Origin: Vesta saturnalis
Taxonomy: Eukaryota; Arthropoda; Insecta; Coleoptera; Lampyridae
Length of the DNA stretch: 64,000 bases
Assembly (NCBI GenBank): GCA_036346205.1
Contig: JARFJB010001987.1
Span: 5,355,001-5,419,000, forward strand
Direction: 5' to 3'
In this document: in pieces, positions 1 through 11,186 of the stretch
Layout of the letters: the number at the start of each line of letters is the position of its first letter
Numbering within the stretch: position 1 is the stretch's first letter
Translations under genes and position numbers: made by a program
Notes under the pieces: generated by a model
What the model saw: only the letters and a program-made list of their open reading frames with translations
Databases searched by the model: none
Told to the model about the DNA's origin: nothing

Positions 1-19
1 TACAATATAATCGTTCAAG

Positions 20-343
20 GTGCAGATGATGAGGAGATTGTATCTCAAAAAATCTCGTTTCGCTATCTACATTGACGAGAATGGTAATGGCGAGTATTAT
101 GATTCCTTTGGGCGAGCACCGCAAGTATATCATTTACGTTTTCTAGAGAAGAATTCCATATGCTTCGTATACAATAAAAAAATTCTGCAGGACTATCATT
201 CGGATCTATGTGGATTTTATGTCTTAGTGTTTCTATATTTTAGATTACATAGTTTATCAATGATTGATTTTGTAAAAAACTATTTTAGTACATGTTTAAT
301 TCTAAATGATGAGATAATTAAAATATTGCTTAACGTCTGTTAA
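20..343 (+). pseudogene. Adenain-like cysteine protease fragment (Polinton/adintovirus type)
   Basis: A 107-residue open frame resembles the C-terminal two thirds of the adenovirus-type cysteine protease carried by Polinton/Maverick transposons and adintoviruses, which matures capsid proteins. Visible landmarks are a strand-turn segment YIDENGNGEYYDSFG at residues 17-31, which matches the region just after the catalytic His and its acidic partner, a conserved 'ILQDYHSDLCGFY' segment with Gln and the candidate nucleophile Cys (residues 56-68), and a hydrophobic C-terminal helix. The residue where His is expected before the AIYID strand is Arg in this copy, and the first approximately 80 residues of the family are absent, so it is very probably inactive. 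The frame opens at the window edge, so the upstream part may lie outside. No neighbouring capsid or ATPase gene is visible. The family call is by motif recognition only. Confidence 0.62.
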
Positions 344-1682
344 AATAATGATATTTTTAGTATCTTAATTGTTTTAATTAAGAATTTCGTAATACCTACT
401 GTTTTTCTTTTAATTCGGCATGTGTGTTTTTTTAAAATCGTGTTATATAGAATTTATTATTTAGTGTTTTTAAAAAGAAATTATATTAACCATTTATATT
501 GGTTTTTAGACTATTAAATTAAACAAAGTTATATAATTACACGGTAATTAGCTTAAGTAAACATGAACAGTGGTTTCTTACTACATATTGTTATGGAATT
601 TTAAACATTCTAAACACTTAATATGGTTTTATAAAAACAATTTGTGTATCCGTATATGAATATTTTTCAAACCGATTTTATTTTAAGAGAAAGGTAAATG
701 TATGTTGCAGTAAGTGCGATAAAGATGATAAGGTTATTTGTATATTTTACACTATGGGGAAACCAATAGCTGGTTTTACACAATCTAGAAAGTTTAATTA
801 CACAAGCAACACAAAAGCGGTGACCATCACGCGTAAATCAGTGCCTTAAAACGTTACAGAGCAGGTAAGTGTGGTGTTAACCCTTTATTTATTTACAGAT
901 TTTTTTAATTACAGTTAACATCTAAGCATTAAGTTTCTTTTAAAAAATATTGAGATGTACAACATTTTCTAACGGTCGGATGGATATTATTTAAATGCAG
1001 GTAAACTATGTTTTAATATTCGTTTTAGAAAACACAAACTGCTATGTAATTAATTAACTTAATAAAAATTTGTTTCATTAGGAATGTCAGTAATTTTTAT
1101 AGTTCACTGAGGATAAGTATGCAATTTACAATAAAAATAAGTGTTCTATAATTAAATTTTACTGTCATTCAAATTCCCCCACGCAAGATCAATCCTTAAC
1201 ACAGCTGCTATTTTACATCATTATTAGGAAATACGTTTTCTCCAATAGCATTTAACCCTTTTAAAGCAATAGACTAAATAATAATCTTTATACAATTTCC
1301 AACATTGTATGCATGTGCAACCTCCAGGGGTTACAGCCAGAAGGACCTTAATACCATCAAAATAATCCTACCCCTAGACCAGCCCTAAGACAAAAGACAA
1401 AAAGGAGACATTTATATGTATATCAGGTAAAAAATTAATTTCTGATTGTTATCTCTGACACCAACAAATTCAAGAACATGATCGATATGCTTTAAGTTAA
1501 ACAAGTAATTAAGAAAAACACGCTAATAAAAGTAATATAGGAAAGTACAGTCAGTGTATACGTGATTATTATTATCTAATCAATTCTTCAAATTATATCT
1601 GATAAACACGTTCTAATAAATGCTAATAATAAAACACAAAATTAAATAAACTATATTTTACATAATTTCCCTGGGGCTAAAA
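344..1682. other. AT-rich intergenic stretch, no gene seen
   Basis: About 1.3 kb of AT-rich sequence with no long open frame and no recognisable element terminus. It may be decayed DNA of the Polinton fragment or host intergenic DNA; nothing in the sequence decides. Confidence 0.5.
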
Positions 1683-1895
1683 ATAATTAATTAATAAAAA
1701 TTAAAAGATCATCTTCTTATAAACTATCAGATTGAGAATCCCCCTAGGATAATTAATTAATAAAAATAATTAAAGATCACCATCTTATATTAATAAAAAT
1801 AATTAAAAAAGATCATCATCTTATATTAATAAAAATAATTAAAAGATCATCATCTTATATTAATAAAAATAATTAAAAGATCACCATCTCAAAAT
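1683..1895. repeat. About 35-bp AT-rich minisatellite
   Basis: Roughly five imperfect head-to-tail copies of a unit built around TTAATAAAAATAATTAAAAG followed by ATCATCATCTTATAT. Later copies are closest to each other and the first two are diverged, as expected for a locally expanding minisatellite. Confidence 0.85.
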
Positions 1896-1904
1896 AAGGA
1901 TTGA

Positions 1905-2010
1905 AAATCCGGTCCCCCACGTGGGCGAGTAAAAAATGGCGACCAAAGGTGCCCCACACCCCGGGGCTTCTGTGACGTCAAAATCCAAGATGGCGGCGCA
2001 AGGTGTCCCG
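1905..2010. promoter_or_regulatory. GC-rich island with CRE and YY1-like motifs
   Basis: A sharply GC-rich block of about 100 bp in an AT-rich setting. It contains a perfect cAMP-response element TGACGTCA at 1973-1980 and AAGATGGCGGC at 1987-1997, the canonical YY1-type core-promoter motif of animals. CACGTGGG at 1918-1925 is an E-box. It lies about 170 bp before the 5' end of the pogo-like element. The motifs are seen directly; promoter function is inference. Confidence 0.4.
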
Positions 2011-2511
2011 GTACTACTAATGTAACTCCTTAGTATTTTTGTACGTAAAGGTTCTAGAAGTAAAACTCTAGTACGTCGTAAAATACATCCCTGCTGTAAA
2101 GAAAATTCCGATTGGTCAATGTTAAACCGCATATTTTAACTTATTGTATTTCCCGTTTGTAGTGCTTGAAGTACCGTTGAATAGGGATACTTTAAATAAC
2201 GGGTATACTTTGATTATAACTTTGCCTTAATACAAATGAGCTTCTCCTTACATTAGTTTTCGAACGTGATTCATTTCTCCCACTCAGGTTTACACTCGCA
2301 TGGTTTTGTCACCGAAATTCGGTGAGAACTCGCATCAGTTGACTGCCGAACGTAGAACAAGCGTGATATAAGGTGAATTATTATTTTACGTGATTTTTCT
2401 GACTGAAATAACTTTCCTGCTGCAAAGGTAAGGTTTAAATTTAAATTTTAATGTCTTTGATTTTATGGTTTTGTTTGAGTATTAGTGCAACTGCTTACAT
2501 AATTAAATCAG

Positions 2512-2631
<120 letters not shown>

Positions 2632-2716
2632 ATGGTGCAATAATTATATTTAATGACTGGGGTAACTTTGATAGGGGGTATGGGGTAACGTTGATCACAC
2701 GTTTTTCTTTCCGTAG

Positions 2717-4421
2717 ATGCCGCGTAAACACAAAAGAATACCTGGATCTCGTCGTTATGCAGATTATTTGCCAGAAAGTTTGGAAAAAGCCCTTGAAGAA
2801 ATAGCCAATGGGAGTTTAAGCATTCGAGCAGCATCCGACCAGCACAAAATTCCATTTGGCACTTTGTATAATAAATTCAAAGGACAGCATGGATGAAAAC
2901 CTGGACGGCCTCCAGTATTTAGTCACGAGGAAGAGCATGGGATTCTTAAGGCAGCAGCAAATGCGGAGACTGGGGCTTTCCTCTAACCCTATTCGACATA
3001 CGCATGATGTCCAAATACTGTTTAGATAGAAAAGGTGTTGTTATTACCAGGTTCAAACATAATATACCCGGAGCTGACTGGGCATATAATTTGCGCGAAA
3101 GGAACAAAAATTCTTATGGGCAAAGAGTGGCAACTAACATTAAGAGAAGCGAAGCTGCAGTTTCAAAAGAAACTTTAGGACAGTTTTTCGATAAAATAGA
3201 AAATGTTATTAAAAACCTCCCTACATCAAATATATTTAATTATGATGAGTGGAACCTTGCGGATGATCCAAGGAAGAAAAAGTGCTTATACAGAAGGGGG
3301 GGTTAAGTATCCCGAAACAGTTTTGAATCATTCGAAAAGTAGTACAACAATAATGGTTTGGGGCTCTGCAGATGGTACGCTGTTGCCACCCTATATCCCT
3401 GTGGGACATCCATGTTCTACAAAGGCTTGTTGCAATCAAGGAACACGTTACAACCGCACCTTAAGTGGATGGTTAGACGGTGAAACTTTTAGGGACTGGT
3501 TTAAGATGGTATTCCTTCCACATGCTAAACGTTTAGAAGACAGGAAAGCATTGATAGGCGACAATTTATCAGCGCATATGGACAACTTTGCAATGAAAAC
3601 GACATGGATTTTGTATGCTTAGTCGCCAACTCGACACATATGTGTCAGCGATTCGACGTGGCATTCTTCCGCCCAATGAACACAGCTTGGCGTGCAGTTT
3701 TATCCGAATGGAAGCTTCAAAACTTGCAGCTAAGTACAGTGCCCAAAAACATGTTTCCCTCCTGCTCAATAAATGTTTGGTTAGATTAAACAGCGTAGCA
3801 TCACGGAATAATGATGATGAACAAGAGGCTATTAAAAGAGATTTGAAAAGTGGATTTCAGGTTTTGGGATTGTTCCCACTTAATCGAAACCAAGTTCTGC
3901 AGAAACTCCCTGATAAGGAAACAGAGAATCCAGGTGAAATGGTAGAGTCTGCTTTAACAAGTCTTCTAAAAGAACAAAGGTTTGGCGGGCCTAGCCGTCT
4001 GCAGAGGAAGAAGAAACGACTCGCTGTTCCACCAGGATGCAGTGTCGCTACATATAGCGGAAATAAAATTGATTTACCCAATTCTGATGACACGGAGAAT
4101 GAAAATGAATCATCTTTGGTTGAGGCAGCCTAGATCGACAATGACGATGATGAAACAGCCGAGAATAACAGAAATTTACAGGTGGGACAATTTCTCTTAG
4201 CTAAATTTCTTACTGAAAGTGGAAATAAAACATATCAATATGTGTGTCAGATTGTCGAGACTCAGAGCGACATCACAGTTGTAGGCTTCAAATCAGTAGA
4301 TAAAAATAAATCAAAATTTAGACGAGTGCTTAATGATATCGCAGAAATTAACGAAGAGGAGATTCTAGAGATATTGCCGCCACCAAATCAAGAATTAGAT
4401 GAAGATGAAAACATAATTTAA
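2717..4421 (+). pseudogene. Pogo/Tigger-type DDE transposase, broken
   Basis: The start is ATG at 2717 (MPRKHKRIPGSR). Segments in order: a pipsqueak-type helix-turn-helix (about residues 10-55, including a LSIRAASDQHKIPFGTLYNK stretch), a GRPP-type AT-hook-like linker, a second DNA-binding region, then the DDE_1 catalytic domain. The first catalytic Asp is in FNYDE (about 3238), the second in GDNLSAH (about 3559) and the third in the QPLD-like motif, here CQRFDVAFFRP (about 3650). The C-terminal half ends with an acidic tail and stop at 4419-4421. Defects: TGA at 2894-2896 where an Arg codon is expected, frameshifts near 2970, 3300 and 3600, and TAG near 4132. The catalytic acidic residues are still readable, so inactivation is by frame damage. 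Its product would excise and integrate the surrounding element by cut and paste. Confidence 0.9.
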
Positions 4422-5016
4422 ACTTTCAACAAAAGTATTAATGTGCTTGAATTGGCTGTAAGTGTTAAGTAAAAATAGATCATTTATACCTACTAGTTAC
4501 AGTTTTTCTAGCTTAAGATAAATAGGTATTTTTATAAGAAATGTTTTGTTTCAAACGATTCTTTGTAATTGTCGTCAGGTTAAAACAAATACTTTCATAA
4601 AAAATGTTATATTATGTTACTATTTAAGTTGTTCTTGCATATTCTAAGAAATAAAGTTTATTTTTTAAATTTTGGGTTGATCTTTGTTCTCCCACCTTCT
4701 ATATTTGGCTATAAAAGTTTAAATAAAAAGAATAAAATTTAAAAAACGCAGGTATTTAAAACGCTGGGGATACTTTAGAATTTCGTTGAAAAAACAGGGG
4801 TGATCAAAGTATCCCCACTTTCAGTATAACTTTGATCAAGGAATTTTTTATTTTTTGCTCGAAAGCTACTGTATTCTTTTTCTTCATACTTCGGTAATCG
4901 GTAGAATACCAAAAACCGATGTTACAGTTTTTTTTTTGTTAATTTTTATCTTTACCAACAAAAAAGTTATTTAACTTTAAAGAAAAAAAAATGATCAAAG
5001 TATCCCCATTCTACGG

Positions 5017-5377
5017 TAATGGTTTTAAAGTCTGATCTTTTATAGTATGGTGGTAACTGGCAGGCTTTCGATTTGTTGTACTTCGAAAACGTCGCAAGCC
5101 TCAAATATATATATATGAATCTTCCGATCGCGAAGGTAATCTAGACATCGCATCAACATTTCCGTGCACTTTTGTATTTTTGTATCTTATATCTTAAGTG
5201 AAACCTTGTAAGAATAATGCGTAATGTTGCATGCGTGTCGCTTTGAAAATCGGTACATCTGTTTAAGAGAAAATATTTAAACTAATGGTTGCTGATCCGT
5301 GTACAATATAAATCTCCGATCGTACAAATATTGGTAAAATGTTTTAATACCAAATAATATCGATTATGCTTCTTTGT
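5017..5377. other. Spacer between pogo element and gypsy remnant
   Basis: About 360 bp of AT-rich sequence with a short TATATA run at about 5105-5117. No gene or clear element end is visible; it may hold the decayed 3' end of the minus-strand gypsy remnant. Confidence 0.4.
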
Positions 5378-5379
5378 CT

Positions 5380-6060
5380 ATTTGTGCGTAGCGCTATTGC
5401 GTAGTAGTAAGAGTTTGCGAAGCGAGTTGTATTGGTCGTTCCGTACCATCTGGCATAATGTGTGAGAGTACCACTTCCACCGCGTAAGAACTAGAATCAG
5501 TAGCAAGAAGTAAGGGTAAATTTTGGTCATAGTGGCAAAGCACATCGTCACCTTGCATTCGTGAAATAACCGTATTAAAGACATGCTCACATTCTTTCGA
5601 CCATTCAAACTGAACATTGTCCTTTAAAAGGTTATTGATTGGTTTTAGAAGCGAGCTTAGACTCTTGAAAAATCTAGCGTAATAATTTACTAAGCCCAGA
5701 AATGCCCTAACTTCTGTTTTGTTTGTTGGACGTTTCATTTCTTTTAGTGCGTCCATTTTCGTTTTTAATTTTCGTATACCGGATTTGTCTATTAAATATC
5801 CATAATATTCAATCGAATCTTGAATAGAAGAAGATTTCTCAATATTAATTTTAAGATTATGCGTATTTAAACGTTCAAGAACTAACTCTAAACGATTTAA
5901 ATGTAGAAAATAGTTCATGTATAGTAGGTAACGGATGATCGTCAATTTGTAGAAGTGGATTTATTGTGGTCTTGAAATCGCCACATATCCTAATATTACC
6001 ATTAGATTTTACGACTGGCACAATGAGTGTATCCCAATCTGAATTATTAACCTTTAAATA
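5380..6060 (-). pseudogene. Ty3/gypsy pol remnant: reverse transcriptase to RNase H
   Basis: Read on the minus strand. The upstream part has the RT entry motif (VPVVKSNGNIRICGDFK near 6030-5980) and the 'INPLL..DHPLPTI' segment. It then jumps near 5900 to the RT thumb (HLNRLELVLERLN), the YYGYLIDKSGI and FLGLVNYYARF motifs of the RT C-terminus, and the start of the RNase H domain with LLLATDSSSYAVEVVLSH (catalytic Asp). About 100 residues, including the YxDD catalytic box, are missing at the jump, so the copy cannot copy RNA. The frame ends near 5380 inside RNase H; integrase is absent. Gag from the same element lies upstream at 6860-7553, beyond a microsatellite. Confidence 0.85.
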
Positions 6061-6152
6061 TCGCCTGTATTTACGTAAGTTTTAACTCTTACACGTAACC
6101 CGTACGATAATCACATGTACTGCAGTACATTCTCAAAAATCGGCACTTTATT

Positions 6153-6855
6153 TTGTACACCACACACTCACACCTACACACTCACACACTCTCACACTCA
6201 CACACTAACACTCATCACCACACACACTACATACACACACTAAACACACACACTACACTTACACACTCACACACTCACACACTCACACACTCAAACACTC
6301 ACACACTCACACACTCACACATCACACACTCACACACTGACACTCACACTCTCACACACTCACACACTACACCACAACTCACACACATCACACACACACA
6401 CACACTCACACACTTCACACCCACACACCTCACAACTCACACACTCACACACTCACACACTCACACACTCACACATACACACACACACACACACACTCAC
6501 ACACCACACACACACTCACACACTCACACATCACACACTCACACACTACACACTCACACATCACACCACACTCACCACTCACACCACTCACCACTCACAC
6601 ACTCACACCTCACACACTCACACACACACACTCACACACCACACACACACACACACACTCACACCTCACACACTCACACACTCACACACTCACACTCACA
6701 CACTCACACACTCACGCACACACACACTCACACACTCACACACTCACACACTCACACACTCACACACACACACACTCACACACTCACACACTCACACACT
6801 CACACACTAACACTCGCACACTCACACACTTACACATCCACACACTCACACACTG
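6153..6855. repeat. (CACACT)n-type microsatellite, 700 bp
   Basis: A long imperfect tract of CACACT/CACA units. It lies exactly where protease and the RT N-terminus of the minus-strand gypsy remnant should be. The His-Thr-Leu repeat frame across it has no coding meaning. Confidence 0.97.
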
Positions 6856-6859
6856 AGTG

Positions 6860-7553
6860 TACATCAAATCTTCTAAATTATTGTTTTCGGTTTCGTTAAC
6901 TGACTTAATTTGACTCGCTTTAAATTTACTACAGACAATTTTTAAATGACCTTTCTTTTTGCAAAAATTGCAAACTACATTTATTTGCAAGATATGAGGA
7001 GAGCCACATCTGTAACATGAAACATTCACTTTTGTACTTTTATTTGAATTTGTGACAGTACTAGGTTTTTAAAAGTTTTATATGCATTAGAAACTGTGTG
7101 TATATTTAAAGCAGACAATGAAACGCTCACCTTTCTTTGTAACTGGTTTGCATCTTTTTCCGATAACTCCATCTTAGTAGCGATTTCTGAAGCTCGATCT
7201 AGATCCAACCCTCCAGTTTCTAGCAATCATGCCTGGATTCGTTTCGAATGAAGCCCATATACTAACTGATTATGTAAGGCTGTTTTCAGGAAATTTCCAA
7301 ATTCACAATTTATGGCTAATTTTTGCATACCTTCTCCTTCTTACTGTTTCCTATTCTGAAGTCCAAAAACCTCTGCGATCTCCAAGGGCGCAGGATTGTA
7401 AAATTGATCCAATAGCTGGACAATATTGTTGTAATTTTTATCCTCCGGTTGTTCCGGTGTTATTTTGTCACATAATGTATCGTATATATTTGCTCCCATA
7501 TAATGCAGCAAGTATGGAACCTTTAGCACCTTGCCTTCACTTGCTTCGGCCAT
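6860..7553 (-). pseudogene. Ty3/gypsy gag remnant with zinc knuckles
   Basis: Starts at ATG 7551-7553 (MAEASEGKVLKVPYLLHYMG). The first about 70 residues match the capsid N-terminal region of arthropod gypsy Gag. After a frameshift near 7340 the middle part is open as a helix-rich stretch to about 7030. The C-terminal segment holds two zinc-knuckle-like motifs: a diverged one starting CYRCGSPH and a proper CNFCKKKGHLKIVC (C-X2-C-X4-H-X4-C). Gag would coat and package the element RNA. It lies upstream of the pol remnant on the same strand, with the expected protease and RT start replaced by a CA-rich repeat. At least two frameshifts are present. Confidence 0.8.
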
Positions 7554-7559
7554 TGTAAT

Positions 7560-8100
7560 TTACAATTTTTTTTTGTCTATAATCGTACAGAAACGTTCTT
7601 AATTTGTTTGTATTGTATATATTTACTCTGTAAATTTATATCCAAATTGATCGCAACCTCGTCGCTAATTTTGTTGTATCTTTACAGGGTTGTTTATAAT
7701 TTAAACACCCTTAATATTTGAAGCATTTATTACTTAACTCACAGAACTCTAAAGATACTAATATTATTGTAATTAATTGTAGTTCTTGGATATAAACATG
7801 TATGATTGTCCATAAAGAATCGTAGATGTCATATAGATTCCCCCTCCTTTTTATGCTGCCGCTAGTTTTCGTTTTGCACACTATCCAGTAGCGTATCATA
7901 ACAACGTAGTTATCAATTCACCTTTTTAGCATCTTTGAATTCTTGAAGGTTTGAAGGATCCTAGGAATATTTTACCACAAAGAATAGAAGAAAAAAAATT
8001 AAATAATTTTATTCCAACATTTAGTTACGTGCATCCAGAGGAATGACCTCAAAAACCATTTAGTAACACTAAAAAATAAATAGATTGCTAAACATAAAAA
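7560..8100. other. Region upstream of gypsy gag, no gene seen
   Basis: About 540 bp upstream of the minus-strand gag. By position it should hold the 5' untranslated part or LTR of that gypsy element, but no TG...CA boundary or repeat partner was found in the window. Confidence 0.4.
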
Positions 8101-8102
8101 TG

Positions 8103-9114
8103 TTATATAGTACGCAGCACGTTTTGTGTGTTCCTTATATTTCGTCGCACATTTTCCAAAGAAGTATTAGCCTTAGCCAATTCAATTGTTAGTTGTCTCA
8201 CTTCTTCCACTCCCGATATCTCACTGTTTATGTAGTTATTTAGAATGTTTTCCAACCACCTTTCTTTAATGAATGCACTAAAAAACAAATACAATGCTAA
8301 ACACCCAAATACCCTATAGCATGAAACATGTTTTGCGTGTCGTTATATTTTGTCGCACATTTTCCAAAAAATGATTAGCCTCGGCCAATTCTATTGTTAG
8401 TTATCTCACTTTTTTCACTAGTAATGTATTTATCCATAAGTAAATTATTATGAAAAACTTTGAATTGTGTAAAGTGCACTTACTTTTCGAAGAATCCACC
8501 GAAAAAATCTCCCCCAACGTATTGAAGTGCAGATGGTGCTCCTAGCGGTGGTTATATCACAGTTGCTGCAGGTGTAATGCTAGAAAAATAATAATTGTTT
8601 AAATTAGTAATGTATCTATCCGTAAGTAAATAATTATGAAAAAGATTAAATTAAGTAAAGTGTACTTACTAATCAAGGAATATACAGATATCTCCCTAGA
8701 CATCACTATCACGGATTGATGTGATTGATACATCTTCTTGTTCATCAAGCAAATATATCGGGACTGGATATAATGGAGGTGGCTGCACCAAAATATTATA
8801 CAAAATTTTAGCTTACTTTTGTTGGGTGATCATTTTTTTGGGTGTTTGATCAATGAAGGCATTCTTCTTCTAAATGTATGTACGTAACTAAATAATAGAA
8901 TAAAATTTTAATACTGTACGCAACTAAATCTGTTGTGGAAGTGGTTGTTCATACGATAAACTGACGAAAAAAAAACATTCCCACATGAATAAAGCTCCTG
9001 TTTGAGCAGCAAGTCTAGCCTTGAGAACATATCTCTATTAATTAGTACATCGTCGGCTTTTGTCCCTAGAGGTAACAAAAAACAACAAATTTTTGCATCA
9101 AAATCAGAACTCAT
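8103..9114 (-). pseudogene. Exon-like segments of an unknown gene with a duplicated 3' part
   Basis: Several minus-strand segments look like exons bounded by splice-like sites. A 5' segment with ATG at about 9114 begins MSSDFDAKICCFLLPLGT. An exon-like block at about 8782-8670 follows an acceptor-like TTTTGGTGCAG and encodes a proline-rich, acidic stretch (PPPLYPVPIYLLDEQEDV). Another block at about 8575-8484 sits between CACCTGCAG and GTAAGTGC and includes GAPSALQYVGGDFFGG. A last block at 8279-8103 follows GTATTTGTTTTTTAG and encodes a charged helix (VEEVRQLTIELAKANTSLEN) up to a stop. A diverged second copy of the last block lies at 8330-8420, and the GTAAGT-flanking sequence near 8430-8480 recurs near 8605-8675. 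Stops interrupt two blocks. The product is not recognised; a DNA-transposon accessory (Myb-like) protein is possible but unproven. Confidence 0.33.
8330..8675. repeat. Diverged local duplications in the exon-like region
   Basis: 8330-8420 resembles 8130-8215 (same TCGCACATTTTCCAAA and CCAATTCTATTGTTAGTT blocks). 8427-8480 resembles 8605-8675 (shared TAATGTATnTATCC and AAGTGnACTTACT). These are two separate partial duplications about 200 bp apart. Confidence 0.7.
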
Positions 9115-9139
9115 TAAGATAATGATTAAGTCTTTTAAT

Positions 9140-9800
9140 CATTTTTTAAAAGCTGGAAACGATGGCCAACGATTGTAATTTTTGTTTATGGACTGGAGAA
9201 AAGATTTTAAACGACAGATATTTTTGTAAAAAAATGATTTTTTCAGATGAGTCAACTTTACTAATGGCATCGTGTCTTCGCAAAATTGGTCTGATGAGAA
9301 TCCTCATTTTCGTATAATAATTAACAGTCAACGGTACAAAAAAGTAAATGTATGGTGTGGAATAAGGTACGATAAAATTATTGGCCCATATTTTGTGACA
9401 CTAATTTAAACCAACATTCCTATTTCGATGTGCTCGAAAACTTTTTTTTTACCTGCCACGGAAGACGTGAATTTAGAAGATTTTCATTTTCAACAAGACG
9501 GATGTCTCGCTCATTCAACTTGTCTGATTACAAATTTTTTGAATCAGTACTTCCCTGAAAGGTGGAATGGATTACATGGTCCGATATATTGGCCTGCAAG
9601 ATCGCCGCATTTAACCACTGTGGATTTTTACTTACGGGTTATTTGAAATAAAAAGTTTATTCACGTGATCTTCATGATAACATCGACTTATTAAGGATGC
9701 TGTAGATGAAATTATCGAAATGACCATAGCAAAAGGATACAACAATTTTAAAGTTAGGACAGAAAAATGTGCAGAACTTGAAGGAAGCCAAATAGAGTGA
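9140..9800 (+). pseudogene. Mariner-superfamily (DUF4817-type) transposase, C-terminal half
   Basis: Across frames the sequence shows the catalytic-domain landmarks of the arthropod mariner-like family with DUF4817. The first Asp lies in IFSDES (about 9235), followed by NWSDENPHF and a VNVWCGI strand. The second Asp is in FQQDGCLAHS (about 9497) and the third-metal region in WPARSPHLTTVDF (about 9592-9625). The gene ends with RTEKCAELEGSQIE and TGA at 9798-9800. The N-terminal helix-turn-helix half is absent, frame changes occur near 9270 and 9640, and Thr-Val replaces the usual Thr-Pro before the last Asp. No inverted repeats were identified. Confidence 0.82.
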
Positions 9801-9988
9801 TTGTAGTTAGTTTCTTTCTTTGGTAAACTGTAAAAATTTGAATTTTAATTTGCAAAAATCTATAATCACCCTGTTTTCTCATCTAGGATTTATTATGTAA
9901 TCGTAAATAATAAAAAAATATTTTTCTCCTATTTTCTACTTCTATACTGAAAATTTGCGTAACGCCATCACTTGTCATTCTGAAAATT

Positions 9989-11175
9989 TGTAATCAATTT
10001 GTAATTGATCGAATGATCTTAATTAATATAACAAATTACCAAATAATAATCGCTACTGCCGTCGGCTCAATCGGTAAATTGAGATAGGGGAGAGTTCAAA
10101 TATACTGAGTTTAATTAACGTACCTGAAATACTGCGTGCTTATCATCTGCTTAATTATTTTCACTTATACTTAATTAATAAGAAAAATATGTAATGTGAA
10201 TAAAAACAATAAACTGATACCTCGGGCGCCAAGCTATTTTTAAAAATACGTTACGTTATTGGAACAGCTAAACCAAGTTTATGAATAATAATACAACAAT
10301 AATCAAAATGAAAATAAAATTACAAGACACACTAAAGTTTATTTAATATCCAATTGTAATGGAAAAAGTCTTAAATCTATTCGTTAATTACTAAAAAATC
10401 ATACCTTTAAACAGTTCTGTATATGTATTAATTACCACTGGTGACACATGAAACGGAACGGTCAACAAGATGAAATAATTATAGCATCATTGAGGTGCAA
10501 TCTCCAGATCTAAGGTTACCAGCCACACCCCAATGGAATTATCTTGATAATTTATTCTTAATAATTTGAATCCATAATAATCAATGCATTACTTTGAAGT
10601 TTTAGTATGTAAAAAAATTGCGATTTATGATGTAAACCAAGTAAAATAAGGTAGTTAAAAATGGTACTTTAAAAGTAAAATTAAAAATTAATTCCATTAC
10701 AATTAAAAAATATATGCATTATTAAAGTATGCACAAGGTGTAAACGTATAATATATAAAAGTGTTACAAAGTAAGTAAAAGTGAGTAATTAAAAGTGCCT
10801 AAAAAAAGCAAAGGCTTTAGTTTTAACTATAATGAGAAAAAATAACACCATCTACCGATGGCACTTTACACAAATATTTAGGGAAAATTCCCCACAACTA
10901 CATGCTGCATGCTATTACATTTAGCAACAAGTGAATTGAAAAAAACTCAAATGAGTATTTCCCCCTAAAAGTTTTCATGCGTTGCGCGGATACAACAATA
11001 TGAATCCAATTTTTTAATATTACACCCAAAAGATATGTTCTAGGAAATGCCAATTAAATTGCCATTCTCAATTCTACATATTAATAATTAAAAACTTTTC
11101 TAATATTACGCCAAATAAATGAACGATTCTTAAATTAATGTACTTTTTAATACAACCACAAAAAAGGTTGTTACA
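9989..11175 (-). repeat. LTR of gypsy copy 1 (3' LTR in element orientation)
   Basis: About 1.19 kb, highly similar to 14228-15390. Ends GGTTGTTACA. Compared with the partner LTR it lacks the first about 80 bp and the tandem AGTGAGTAATTAAA expansion seen near 14880-14970. Confidence 0.92.
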
Positions 11176-11186
11176 CACCCCCTCCT
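11176..11186 (-). other. Polypurine tract of gypsy copy 1
   Basis: On the minus strand AGGAGGGGGTG directly abuts the LTR that begins TGTAACAACC. This is the expected position and composition for the plus-strand DNA primer of an LTR retrotransposon. Confidence 0.75.

Noticed and set aside
1683..1895. CRISPR-like direct repeats
   Set aside because: Units are contiguous without unique spacers, and the genome is eukaryotic.
1881..2132. Minus-strand 83-codon frame
   Set aside because: Spans a minisatellite end and the GC-rich island with no recognisable motif; better explained as noncoding.
6153..6899. Long His-Thr-Leu-Ser repeat frame (248 codons)
   Set aside because: Pure translation of the CACACT microsatellite; no non-repeat domain and no start context.
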